A stretch of DNA of 64,000 nt from Thiohalophilus sp046483665. Its GTDB lineage: Bacteria; Pseudomonadota; Gammaproteobacteria; UBA6429; Thiohalophilaceae. The stretch covers positions 1-64,000 of the forward strand of contig NZ_JAWOCR010000021.1 of assembly GCF_046483665.1 (NCBI RefSeq). The letters are read 5' to 3'. Below are positions 34,581 through 42,875 of this stretch, piece after piece. Each line of letters begins with the position of its first letter. Position 1 is the first letter of the stretch. The notes below the pieces were generated by a model. It was not told the origin of the DNA. It made no database searches and saw only the letters and a program-made list of their open reading frames with translations. The position numbers were made by a program, and so were the translations under genes.

Positions 34581-35324
34581 TTAATTTTGCAGCACAAACG
34601 CCTGTTCCACGGTGAAGTTACCCACGCCCTTGTAATTGGTCATGGTCCAGCCGTTTTCTTCCAGATGTTCGCTCATTTCCTTGTTCATTTGCGGATTGCC
34701 GCACATCATCACTCGATCCTGCTCCGGATCTACGGCGGGCAAATCCAGTTGTTTGGCAAGTTCACCAGAGCGGAACAGATCCGCGCCGCGTGCTATGTTG
34801 GGGAACTCTTCCCGGGTGACTGTCGGCACGTACAGGAACGAATCCCCGTGCAGCGCTTCCAGCTCGTCACGGTAGGCCAGAGCCGGTGAATGGCGCACAC
34901 TGTGAACCAGAATGACACGCTCGAAATGCTCAAAAGCTTCACTGGAGCGTACCAGTGACATAAACGGCGCCAGACCGGTGCCGGTGGCCAGCATGTACAG
35001 ATGTCGTCCCGGCTTTACGTGATTCAGAGTCAATGAACCGGTACTTTTGGTATTGATCCAGATGGAACTGCCGGAGTCGGCTTCGGCCAGATGACTGGTA
35101 AGGGGGCCGTCCGGTACCGCAATACTCAAAAATTCCAGCTGGTCATCATCATTGGTCGAGACGATCGAATAGGCTCGGGGAATCAGTTTTCCTTCCGGGC
35201 GCAGGCCCAGCGTAACAAATTCCCCGTTTTTAAATTCAAAACCTTCCGGTCGGGTCGTCGTAAAGGTAAAGATGTTCTCCGACCAGGGGCGTTTGGAAGT
35301 AATCGTCTGTTCTGAATAGGGCAT
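34581..35324 (-). CDS. fpr: Ferredoxin/flavodoxin-NADP reductase
   Basis: Fpr transfers electrons between NADPH and ferredoxin or flavodoxin, supporting oxidative-stress defence and radical enzymes. The 247-residue protein has the FAD-binding motif RAYSIVS near 49-55. The NADP domain carries LATGTGLAPFMSLVRS near 110 and VMMCGNPQMNKEM near 212. The ending is GNFTVEQAFVLQN. The leftward gene is monocistronic, and a repeat-like GGCAGTCGGCAGTCG lies in the gap towards nfo. Confidence 0.94.
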   Translation of the reverse strand: MPYSEQTITSKRPWSENIFTFTTTRPEGFEFKNGEFVTLGLRPEGKLIPRAYSIVSTNDDDQLEFLSIAVPDGPLTSHLAEADSGSSIWINTKSTGSLTLNHVKPGRHLYMLATGTGLAPFMSLVRSSEAFEHFERVILVHSVRHSPALAYRDELEALHGDSFLYVPTVTREEFPNIARGADLFRSGELAKQLDLPAVDPEQDRVMMCGNPQMNKEMSEHLEENGWTMTNYKGVGNFTVEQAFVLQN

Positions 35325-35452
35325 ACTGAAATCCGTTTAACCTGAATAGTACCTATTATGTCAGGTCGGATAGGGGGGGAATCAACCCCTGCCGTGAGGG
35401 GTTATGAGTAAAGTTGGCAGTCGGCAGTCGAAAATCCGAAATATCACAGTGG

Positions 35453-36292
35453 TTACTGCCAGCTGTACAGTAATTTAATTTCATGCGCCCAGTTATCGGG
35501 ATCGGGCGTTTCCAGCACCATCGGGATAGCGTCGAATCGTTTGTCCTGCATGATGTACTGAAACACGGCCAGCCCCAGTTTGCCTTTTTCCAATGATTCA
35601 TGCCGGTCGACCCGATCGCCCAGGTCCGGTTTTGAACCATTAAGATGCAGACCACGCAAATACCCAAAGCCGACGATCTCATCAAATTCCCGGAATGTTG
35701 CATCACAGGCATCGGCTGTGCGCAGATCATAACCGGCCGTGAAGGTGTGACAGGTATCGATGCAAACCCCGACCCGGCTCTTGTCTTCAACCTGTTCGAT
35801 GATTTTGGCCAGATGCTCAAACCGGTAACCGAGGTTGGTGCCCTGGCCGGCGGTGTTTTCGATCACGGCGGTGACGCCCCGGGTCTGTTCCAGTGCCTGG
35901 TTGATGGAGTCGGCCACGCTGGCCAGGCTCTGTTGTTCGCTGATCTTGTTCAGATGGGAGCCGGGATGAAAATTCAGCAGCGGCAGGCCGAGTTGCTCAC
36001 AGCGCTGCATCTCGTCGACAAACGCATAGCGGGATTTTTCCAGGGCGGTTTTTTCCGGGTGCCCAAGATTAATCAGATAACTGTCGTGGGGCAGGACCTG
36101 TTCGGCGGCGATACCCACCTGTTGTAAATTGGCTTTAAACGCATCGATCGCCTCGGTGCTCAGCGGTTTGGCCTGCCACTGGCGCTGGTTTTTGGTGAAC
36201 AGGGCAAAGGCGCGAGCCCCGATGGCCTGCGCATTGAGCGGGGCGTTCTGCACGCCGCCGGCGGCACTGACATGGGCACCTATATATTTCAT
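35453..36292 (-). CDS. nfo: Endonuclease IV (AP endonuclease)
   Basis: Nfo cuts DNA 5' of abasic sites in base-excision repair with a trinuclear zinc centre in a TIM barrel. The start MKYIGAHVSAAGG (ATG 36292) reproduces the family N-terminus; an ATG three codons upstream (36301) is an alternative. About 279 residues. Family signatures are LLNFHPGSHL, VIENTAGQGTNLG, GVCIDTCHTFTAGYD and GLHLNGSKPDLGDRVDRHE, all with zinc-ligating His, Glu and Asp. It lies between fpr and divergent guaA. Confidence 0.97.
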   Translation of the reverse strand: MKYIGAHVSAAGGVQNAPLNAQAIGARAFALFTKNQRQWQAKPLSTEAIDAFKANLQQVGIAAEQVLPHDSYLINLGHPEKTALEKSRYAFVDEMQRCEQLGLPLLNFHPGSHLNKISEQQSLASVADSINQALEQTRGVTAVIENTAGQGTNLGYRFEHLAKIIEQVEDKSRVGVCIDTCHTFTAGYDLRTADACDATFREFDEIVGFGYLRGLHLNGSKPDLGDRVDRHESLEKGKLGLAVFQYIMQDKRFDAIPMVLETPDPDNWAHEIKLLYSWQ

Positions 36293-36441
36293 GCGGCTCA
36301 TTATATAGAGGGTCGCGGGGCCGCCACCAGCTTCTGATTAACATAAGTTACTGATTTTAGTAAAAATACTTGAAATTTCAGGCGATTTCCGGGATCATCG
36401 CCGCTTTATTGTCCATCCCGGCCCATTTTGAGAGTTTGCCT

Positions 36442-38019
36442 ATGTCCCAGGATATCCATTCGGATCGCGTCTTGATCCTCGATTTCGGTTCCCAGTACAG
36501 CCAGTTGATTGCCCGTCGGGTACGCGAAGCCGGTGTTTATTGTGAATTGCATCCCTGGGATATGGAACAAACGGCAATTCGGGATTTCGCACCTAACGGG
36601 ATCATTCTCTCGGGCGGACCGGAAAGCACCACGGCTGAAAATGCGCCGCTGGCCTGGCCGCTGATCTTCGAGCTGGGCATCCCGGTGCTGGGTATCTGTT
36701 ACGGCATGCAGACCATGGCCATGCAACTGGGGGGCAAGGTGGAAACCAGTGACCGGCATGAGTACGGCTATGCCCAGGTACGCGCCCATGGCCATACCCC
36801 GTTACTCAAGGATATCGAGGATCATGCCAGCCCCGAAGGGTATGGGTTGCTCGATGTGTGGATGAGTCACGGGGATCGGGTCATCGAACTGCCGCCGGGT
36901 TTCAAACTGATGGCTTCCACCGAGAGTGCACCGATTGCCGGGATCGCCGATGTGGAGCGTCATTTTTATGGTCTGCAGTTTCATCCCGAGGTCACCCATA
37001 CCAATCAGGGTCAGCGAATCATTGAACGTTTCGTGCATGATATCTGTGGCGGCCGCCGTCTGTGGACGCCGGAGAATATTATTGATCAGAGTATCGACGA
37101 AATTCGCGAGCAGATCGGTGAGGATGAAGTGGTGCTCGGTCTCTCCGGTGGCGTGGATTCCTCGGTAGTTGCAGCGTTACTGCACAAGGCTATCGGTGAT
37201 CAGCTGACTTGCGTCTTTGTCGATAACGGCCTGTTGCGTTATCAGGAAGGCGAGCAGGTGATGGCGACCTTTGCCGAACATATGGGGATTCGGGTCATCC
37301 GCGTGGATGCCGAGGAATTGTTTCTGGGCAAGCTCAAGGGCGTCAGTGATCCTGAAGAGAAGCGCAAGATCATCGGCAATACATTTATCGACGTCTTCGA
37401 TGATGAGGCTAGCAAGTTGACCAATGCCACCTGGCTGGCGCAGGGCACCATCTATCCCGATGTCATTGAATCGGCCGGCGCCAGTACCGGCAAGGCACAT
37501 TTGATTAAATCCCATCATAACGTGGGCGGCCTGCCGGAGAATATGAAACTCAAGCTATGCGAACCCCTGCGTGAACTGTTCAAGGACGAGGTACGCAAGA
37601 TCGGCGTGGAGTTGGGGCTGCCCTTCGATATGGTCTATCGTCACCCGTTTCCCGGACCGGGACTCGGAGTGCGAATTCTCGGTGAAGTTAAAAAGGAATA
37701 TGCTGATCTGCTGCGACTGGCTGATGCTATTTATATCGAGGAGCTGCGCAAGCACGAGTTGTACGACAAGGTGAGCCAGGCCTTTACCGTTTTTATGCCG
37801 GTCAAATCAGTCGGGGTTACCGGCGACGGCCGGCGTTATCAATATGTAGTGGCACTGCGCGCCGTCGAGACCATCGACTTTATGACCGCTCGCTGGGCGC
37901 ACCTGCCCTATGAATTTCTGGATCATGTTTCGCGGCGGATTGTGAACGAGATCGATGGTATCTCCCGGGTAGTTTACGACATTACCGGCAAACCGCCCGG
38001 CACTATCGAGTGGGAATAA
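36442..38019 (+). CDS. guaA: GMP synthase (glutamine-hydrolysing)
   Basis: GuaA converts XMP to GMP using ATP and glutamine. ATG 36442 (MSQDIHSDRVLILDFGSQYSQLIARRVRE) gives exactly 525 residues, as in E. coli; the upstream TTG at 36370 is not needed. The glutaminase domain has the nucleophile in GICYGMQ (near 86) and the His/Glu pair in LQFHPEV (near 179). The synthetase P-loop GLSGGVDSSV is near 232, and the C-terminal dimerisation domain contains HPFPGPGLGVRILG. serB starts two bases after the stop. Confidence 0.98.
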   Translation: MSQDIHSDRVLILDFGSQYSQLIARRVREAGVYCELHPWDMEQTAIRDFAPNGIILSGGPESTTAENAPLAWPLIFELGIPVLGICYGMQTMAMQLGGKVETSDRHEYGYAQVRAHGHTPLLKDIEDHASPEGYGLLDVWMSHGDRVIELPPGFKLMASTESAPIAGIADVERHFYGLQFHPEVTHTNQGQRIIERFVHDICGGRRLWTPENIIDQSIDEIREQIGEDEVVLGLSGGVDSSVVAALLHKAIGDQLTCVFVDNGLLRYQEGEQVMATFAEHMGIRVIRVDAEELFLGKLKGVSDPEEKRKIIGNTFIDVFDDEASKLTNATWLAQGTIYPDVIESAGASTGKAHLIKSHHNVGGLPENMKLKLCEPLRELFKDEVRKIGVELGLPFDMVYRHPFPGPGLGVRILGEVKKEYADLLRLADAIYIEELRKHELYDKVSQAFTVFMPVKSVGVTGDGRRYQYVVALRAVETIDFMTARWAHLPYEFLDHVSRRIVNEIDGISRVVYDITGKPPGTIEWE

Positions 38020-38020
38020 C

Positions 38021-39259
38021 ATGCGCGAAGTAGTTCTGATTAATATCACTGGCCGGGATCGGCCGGGCCTGACGGCCCGGTTAACCGGTGTGCTGGCCGA
38101 TTACGATATACCGGTACTGGACATTGATCAGTCGGTGACGCACAACAGCCTGGCATTGGGTTTGCTGGTGATGGCACCCGAGGAAGGCAGTAACTGTTCT
38201 CTGTTCAAGGACCTGTTGTTCAGCGCCCATGAACTGGATCTGGATATCCGCTTTACTCCCATCAAGGAACAGGATTACGAGCAGTGGGTGGCCCGCCAGG
38301 GGCAGGCCCGGCATATCGTAACCCTGCTGGGACGGCAGATTACCGCTCGACATATTGCCCGGGTCACCGAAGTAGTAGAGAAAAACGGGTTTAATATCGA
38401 GGATATCAGCCGGCTTTCGGGGCGACTTTCATTACATCAATCAGACCAGCACAGCGGGGCTGCGGCCATACAGCTGACCCTGACCGGGGAAGTTCAGGAT
38501 ATCCCGGGGATGCATGCCCAGTTTTTACAGATCGCGCAGGATATGCAAATCGATGTTGCCGTGCAGGAGGATAACCTCTATCGGCGCAGTCGTCGCCTGG
38601 TCTGCTTTGATATGGACTCGACCTTGATCCAGACCGAGGTGATCGACGAGCTGGCCAGAGTGGCCGGTATCGGCGATCAGGTGGCCGCCATTACTGAATC
38701 GGCCATGCGCGGTGAGATCGATTTTTCCGAGAGTTTCCGTCAGCGCATGGCGCTGCTGGCGGGGCTTGAAGAGTCAAGCTTGCAACAGATTGCCGAAAAC
38801 CTGCCGATTACCGAAGGCGCCGAACGACTCATCTCCACTCTCCGACACTTCGGTTACAAGGTCGCGATACTCTCTGGCGGTTTTACCTATTTCGCCAACC
38901 ATCTGAAAGCGAAGTTGGGTGTCGATTATGTCTATGCCAACCAGCTTGACTTTGAAAACGGCAAGCTGACCGGTAAGGTAAAAGGCGATATCATCGACGG
39001 ACAGATGAAAGCGAAACTCCTGCAGCAGCTCGCCGAACAGGAGGGGATCAGCACGGAACAGGTAATCGCCGTCGGCGACGGCGCCAACGATCTGCCCATG
39101 CTGTCCATCGCCGGCCTGGGGATTGCGTTTCATGCCAAACCACTGGTGCGCGAACAGGCACAGCATTCCATCGCTACCCTGGGACTGGATGCGATTTTGT
39201 ATCTGCTGGGCATGCGCGATCGTGATCTCCGGTCATTGGCGAATAGCCAGGAACTGTAA
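38021..39259 (+). CDS. serB: Phosphoserine phosphatase with tandem N-terminal ACT domains
   Basis: SerB dephosphorylates phosphoserine, the last step of serine synthesis. The 412-residue form is longer than E. coli SerB (322). Residues 1-190 contain two ACT-type modules (VLINITGRDRPGLTARLTGVLADY, then HIVTLLGRQITARHIARVTEVVEKNG) seen in Pseudomonas-type SerB. The HAD domain begins with CFDMDSTLIQTEVIDELA (near 200), then ILSGGFTYFA near 285 and VGDGANDLPML near 350. It is probably co-transcribed with guaA. Confidence 0.96.
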   Translation: MREVVLINITGRDRPGLTARLTGVLADYDIPVLDIDQSVTHNSLALGLLVMAPEEGSNCSLFKDLLFSAHELDLDIRFTPIKEQDYEQWVARQGQARHIVTLLGRQITARHIARVTEVVEKNGFNIEDISRLSGRLSLHQSDQHSGAAAIQLTLTGEVQDIPGMHAQFLQIAQDMQIDVAVQEDNLYRRSRRLVCFDMDSTLIQTEVIDELARVAGIGDQVAAITESAMRGEIDFSESFRQRMALLAGLEESSLQQIAENLPITEGAERLISTLRHFGYKVAILSGGFTYFANHLKAKLGVDYVYANQLDFENGKLTGKVKGDIIDGQMKAKLLQQLAEQEGISTEQVIAVGDGANDLPMLSIAGLGIAFHAKPLVREQAQHSIATLGLDAILYLLGMRDRDLRSLANSQEL

Positions 39260-39261
39260 AT

Positions 39262-39296
39262 AACGCAGAGGACGCGGAGGCGCAAAGAACACAAAG
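39262..39296. repeat. Single ACGCAGAG-type repeat copy after serB
   Basis: AACGCAGAGGACGCGGAGGC and onward matches the arms at 3359 and 52752. No facing inverted partner is visible in the 190 bases up to tadA. The rest of that gap shows no gene. Confidence 0.7.
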
Positions 39297-39482
39297 ATAA
39301 GGGAGTAGGCTGCGTACTGCGCACTCCATTCTTGATGAGAGGATAAAGCTGCGGGGGACACAACCTGATTCTGTGGATGTTGTCGCTTCATTCTATTCAA
39401 GTTCAGGAGTTCGCTGTCCGTGAATCAGGTTTGAATGGCTTGTTCTCTGTGTCCTCCAGGGTAGAAAATCATTGAATTGAAC

Positions 39483-39980
39483 ATGAATGATGAATTGCAA
39501 CAAATAGAAACCGAGGCGCTGGATGAGTTCTGGATGCAGCGGGCGCTGGAACTGGCGCGTCGGGCCGAGGCGGCCGGGGAGGTGCCGGTGGGGGCAGTAG
39601 TTGTTCGGGATGAACAGGCGATCGGCGAGGGCTGGAATCAGCCGATTGGCAGTCATGATCCCAGCGCCCATGCCGAGATGAGTGCCCTGCGCGATGCGGC
39701 GCAACGCTCGGGAAATTATCGCTTGCCCGATACCACGCTCTACGTGACTCTGGAGCCCTGTGTGATGTGCGCCGGCGCGATTATTCACTCGCGTGTCAAA
39801 CGGGTGGTGTTTGGTGCCCGGGATGCCAAAACCGGAGCCGCTGGCAGTGTCTTCGATATATTGAACAGTGATAAACATAATCATCGGGTCGAGATTCGTG
39901 CTGAGGTACTGGCCGGAGAATGCGGGAGTCTGTTGACGAATTTCTTCCAGACCCGACGTGAAGCCAGCAAAAAAAGCTGA
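39483..39980 (+). CDS. tadA: tRNA-specific adenosine deaminase
   Basis: TadA deaminates A34 of tRNA-Arg(ACG) to inosine. ATG 39483 (MNDELQQIETEALDEFWMQRALELARRA) is preferred over a TTG two codons upstream. The 165-residue protein has the zinc and proton-shuttle motif HAEMSAL (near 61) and PCVMCAGAI (near 91), plus the tRNA-binding VFGARDAKTGAAGS segment. It is convergent with mltF, the same neighbour pair as in E. coli. Confidence 0.96.
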   Translation: MNDELQQIETEALDEFWMQRALELARRAEAAGEVPVGAVVVRDEQAIGEGWNQPIGSHDPSAHAEMSALRDAAQRSGNYRLPDTTLYVTLEPCVMCAGAIIHSRVKRVVFGARDAKTGAAGSVFDILNSDKHNHRVEIRAEVLAGECGSLLTNFFQTRREASKKS

Positions 39981-40005
39981 TTCACGTGAGGGCGTTTGGT
40001 AAGGG

Positions 40006-41421
40006 TTACAATGCCGGCGAAGAATAGGCCAGAATCGAGCTGGGAATCTGCCCCGGTGCCGGAGTGGTACGCAAGTGCCAGCGCAGAATGTCGTAATAAC
40101 TGCGAATATTATTGACATAGGTTACCGGCTCATGTCCGCGAGCATAGCCGTAACGGGTTCGTTGATACCATTTTTGCTGTGTTAACAGCGGTAAATTGGT
40201 TTTAACGTCGGACCATTTGTTCGGATCGCCACCGAGTTGTTCGGTAATCCCCTGTACATCGCGCACATGTCCGAGGCCCACATTATAAGCAGCCAGGGTG
40301 AACCACATCCGATCGTCTTCGGGAATATCCTCAAAACGTTGATAGAGGCTCTTGATATAGCGGGCACCGCCCTCAATGCTCTGAGCCGGATCGGTCCGAT
40401 CCGCAATACCCAGCTGCTCGGCCGTGACGTTGGTCAGCATCATCATCCCGCGTACGCCAGTGGGTGATACAGCCAGTGGGTTCCAGTGTGACTCCTGATA
40501 GGCAACCGCTGCAATCAGACGCCAGTCGAGGTCATTTTGCCTGGCCGCTGTTTCGAACAGTGCCTGATAGTTCGGCATGCGACTGCGCATATGATGCATG
40601 AAGAACGGCGTCCCGGCGTAGTCATAATTACGCACGTATTCATAATTCTGTTTCACCCTGTGCGCAAGTTCACCCGATTCGCGTTGTGTCTCGAAGAAAT
40701 GCTTCACTTCGTTATAGAGAGAGGTGTCTTCACTGCGGGGCAGAGCCCAGGCGAGCTGCCGGGGCTTTGACAGGTCGAAGGCCACTCGCAGTTCGGGGAA
40801 ATAGCGCCGGTTAATCGCTATTTCGTTGGAATCGGCAACGGTATAATCAATCAGTCCCTGGGCCACCAGAGACAGCAATTCGGTACTGCCTGCTTGCGGG
40901 TTTTCATGCCATTGCAGATCGGGATGTGACTGTTGTATCTGGTGTAACTGTTCGGCATGGCTACTGTTGGCAACGATTTCCAGATAGCCTTGTCGGACAT
41001 CAGAAAAATCCCGCGGTTCGGGCAGGCTGCCCTGTCGATACACCAGTTGTGGTGTGATTTGCTGATACGCCGGGGCAAAACGGACCTGGTGGCGACGCTG
41101 TTCGGTCACGCTCAGGCCGGCGGCGGCCAGATCGGCACGGCCTTTACGCAGGCCGATAAACATCTCTTCCAGATTGTCTTTGACGACCAGTTTCAGGCGT
41201 ACGCCAAGGTGATCGGCAAAGGACCGGGCCAGTTCATATTCCAGACCGGCCGGGCCCCGGGGCCCCTGGTAATAGGTAGTGGGGCCATTGCGGGTGTAAA
41301 CACGCAGCTCACCGCTGTCCAGCACCTGTTCCAGCGCACTATGCTGCGGTGTACAGGCGTTGAGCAGGATGCCTGTCAGCGCCGCTGCGCCCAGCAGCGT
41401 TGCGAAAACCCGTTGTTGCAT
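40006..41421 (-). CDS. mltF: Membrane-bound lytic murein transglycosylase F
   Basis: MltF cleaves peptidoglycan glycan strands to 1,6-anhydro ends. The 471-residue lipoprotein has lipobox LNAC (Cys near 23). A family-3 solute-binding regulatory domain (about 35-265, with GLEYELARSFADHLGVRL and LRKGRADLAAAGLSVTEQRR) precedes the SLT catalytic domain (about 290-420). The catalytic Glu is in AYQESHWNPLAVSPTGVRGMMML, and NVGLGHVRD follows. The length matches E. coli MltF (518) apart from a shorter tail. Confidence 0.96.
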   Translation of the reverse strand: MQQRVFATLLGAAALTGILLNACTPQHSALEQVLDSGELRVYTRNGPTTYYQGPRGPAGLEYELARSFADHLGVRLKLVVKDNLEEMFIGLRKGRADLAAAGLSVTEQRRHQVRFAPAYQQITPQLVYRQGSLPEPRDFSDVRQGYLEIVANSSHAEQLHQIQQSHPDLQWHENPQAGSTELLSLVAQGLIDYTVADSNEIAINRRYFPELRVAFDLSKPRQLAWALPRSEDTSLYNEVKHFFETQRESGELAHRVKQNYEYVRNYDYAGTPFFMHHMRSRMPNYQALFETAARQNDLDWRLIAAVAYQESHWNPLAVSPTGVRGMMMLTNVTAEQLGIADRTDPAQSIEGGARYIKSLYQRFEDIPEDDRMWFTLAAYNVGLGHVRDVQGITEQLGGDPNKWSDVKTNLPLLTQQKWYQRTRYGYARGHEPVTYVNNIRSYYDILRWHLRTTPAPGQIPSSILAYSSPAL

Positions 41422-41722
41422 TCGGTTTTTACCTTATTGGTTTGTGAACTGGTTATCGGTTCATCAGTCAAATTCTGGAGTACAATCGCCAAACTGCAAG
41501 TCCGTCCCGGGCTTTTCGGCCGCAGGATAAAAAATTTTAATATTATAACAGCCTAATATTTACCAATCACGCCCCGGGCCCCCTCTGTATGATTATCTAT
41601 ATAACCCCTTGATAAATAATGATATAGCGATCTCCCGGCCTCCTGACCGTCTCCGGAGCAGGGTGTGGGAGAACGGATTGGCATTGCACCGCCCGGGCAT
41701 CTGGTTTAACCTTGCGCGCCTT

Positions 41723-41747
41723 CGTGCAATGCCTTCGGCATTGCACG
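41723..41747. repeat. Perfect 11-bp hairpin with a third copy of its arm nearby
   Basis: CGTGCAATGCC and GGCATTGCACG pair over TTC, and a further GGCATTGCAC occurs at 41680-41689. This lies in the 360-base gap between the mltF start and tRNA-Ser. The rest of the gap should carry the mltF and tRNA promoters; no gene is seen. Confidence 0.55.
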
Positions 41748-41779
41748 GGTACCAGGTTCTGGTGACTAGAAACTGATCA

Positions 41780-41870
41780 GGAGAGGTGTCCGAGTGGTTG
41801 AAGGAGCACGCCTGGAAAGTGTGTATACGGTAACCCCGTATCGAGGGTTCGAATCCCTCCCTCTCCGCCA
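41780..41870 (+). tRNA. tRNA-Ser (GGA anticodon)
   Basis: A 91-base class II tRNA. Acceptor GGAGAGG pairs with CCTCTCC, followed by discriminator G and encoded CCA. The D loop has GAGTGGTTGAAG, and the anticodon loop CTGGAAA gives anticodon GGA (UCC/UCU codons). The long variable arm is TACGG...CCGTA, and the T loop is GTTCGAATC. Confidence 0.98.
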
Positions 41871-41881
41871 AAATAAATAAT

Positions 41882-41906
41882 AAAGGGGCCTTACGGCCCC
41901 TTTTCA
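41882..41906 (+). terminator. Intrinsic terminator after tRNA-Ser
   Basis: AAAGGGGCC and GGCCCCTTT pair perfectly over TTAC, followed by TTC. It ends the tRNA transcript. Confidence 0.9.
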
Positions 41907-41974
41907 TTTGGGGGGTGAGGAAGGTCATGATGAGAATTTTTCGGCTGTCCGGATCGACAGAACGACGTACAGGA

Positions 41975-41997
41975 TGCCCTCGTGTCGCGAGAGGGCA
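41975..41997. repeat. REP-like palindrome in the gap before the Hen1-type gene
   Basis: TGCCCTC and GAGGGCA pair over nine bases and are flanked by CAGGA and CAGGGA. The 41907-42184 gap otherwise shows no gene. Confidence 0.4.
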
Positions 41998-42184
41998 GGG
42001 ATTGCCGGGAGCGGCCAGCCAATTTGAACAGCCGGTGACTTCACGCCATCAAATACTCCCCCCGATTTTGTGTAACAGGGACAAAAGTTTGCTCTACATT
42101 CACCTGTCTCCGCGCCATGCCTCGCCTTAACCTCCTATTCTGCACGCGTGAACCGGCCCCCGTTGTGACACATGGAACGCGGGG

Positions 42185-42829
42185 GTGAGGGACGTGGAAT
42201 CACTGTACCCGGCGTCGATGATGGCGGGCATGACACCGTTGCATGAAACCCGACTGGATCAGGTGTTACGCCGGCTAAAGGGGAGCGGGGCGCGGCGGGT
42301 GCTGGATCTGGGTTGCGGGGCGGGACATCTGTTGTATCGTCTGGCCAGGGAGCGGCAGTTCGAGGCGATCGTCGGCCTGGAAAGCTGCACTCATTCTCTC
42401 CTGCTGGCCAGAAACCTGTTGAGCGGGTATCTGGATGACGCGTCGCAGCGGCTATCTCTGATCAGCAGCTCCTATACTGAAGCCCAGCCTTCCCTGTGCG
42501 GCTATGATGCTGCCGCGATGGTAGAGACCATCGAACATCTCAAGCCCGGCGCGTTGTCGGCTGCAGAGCAGGTAGTATTCGGGCAGATGCGTCCGCGTGT
42601 GGTATATGTCACCACACCCAATCGCGAATATAACTCGCTGTACGGCTTGTCTCCCGGCCAGTTGCGCGAGGCGGATCATGAATTCGAGTGGGACCGCGAT
42701 CGCTTCTGCCTCTGGTCGCAGGGGATTGCCCGGCGTAACGGCTACCGGGTGATGATGGGCGGCATCGGCGATCACGATCCCGAGTTCGGTCAACCGACCC
42801 AGACCGCGTTTTTTATCCGGCAGGAATAA
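42185..42829 (+). CDS. Stand-alone Hen1-type RNA 3'-terminal 2'-O-methyltransferase domain
   Basis: The 214-residue protein matches the C-terminal methyltransferase half of bacterial Hen1, which 2'-O-methylates the 3' end of cleaved RNA before ligation. Visible features: LHETRLDQVLRRLKGSGARR, then SAM motif I VLDLGCGAG (39-47). The Hen1 metal motif ETIEHL has E114, E117 and H118, with a distal H165 in ADHEFEW about 50 residues on. TTPNREYN (143-150) and GQPTQTAFF (202-210) follow. The N-terminal Pnkp-activating half of usual bacterial Hen1 (~460 residues) is missing, and no Pnkp lies nearby. It starts at GTG 42185; ATG 42218 or 42230 are alternatives. Confidence 0.8.
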   Translation: MRDVESLYPASMMAGMTPLHETRLDQVLRRLKGSGARRVLDLGCGAGHLLYRLARERQFEAIVGLESCTHSLLLARNLLSGYLDDASQRLSLISSSYTEAQPSLCGYDAAAMVETIEHLKPGALSAAEQVVFGQMRPRVVYVTTPNREYNSLYGLSPGQLREADHEFEWDRDRFCLWSQGIARRNGYRVMMGGIGDHDPEFGQPTQTAFFIRQE

Positions 42830-42875
42830 CCCCTACCAGTGATTGTTTATCTTTACCCTTCGAGGAGTCTTTTCC

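Noticed and set aside
41593..41928. A 111-codon leftward frame over tRNA-Ser (contains REGFEPSIRGYRIHTF)
   Set aside because: It is the antisense translation of a Ser tRNA gene, a known false protein type; the tRNA fold is unambiguous.
41915..42130. A 71-codon frame between tRNA-Ser and the Hen1-type gene
   Set aside because: No ribosome site or family resemblance, and it spans the REP-like palindrome.
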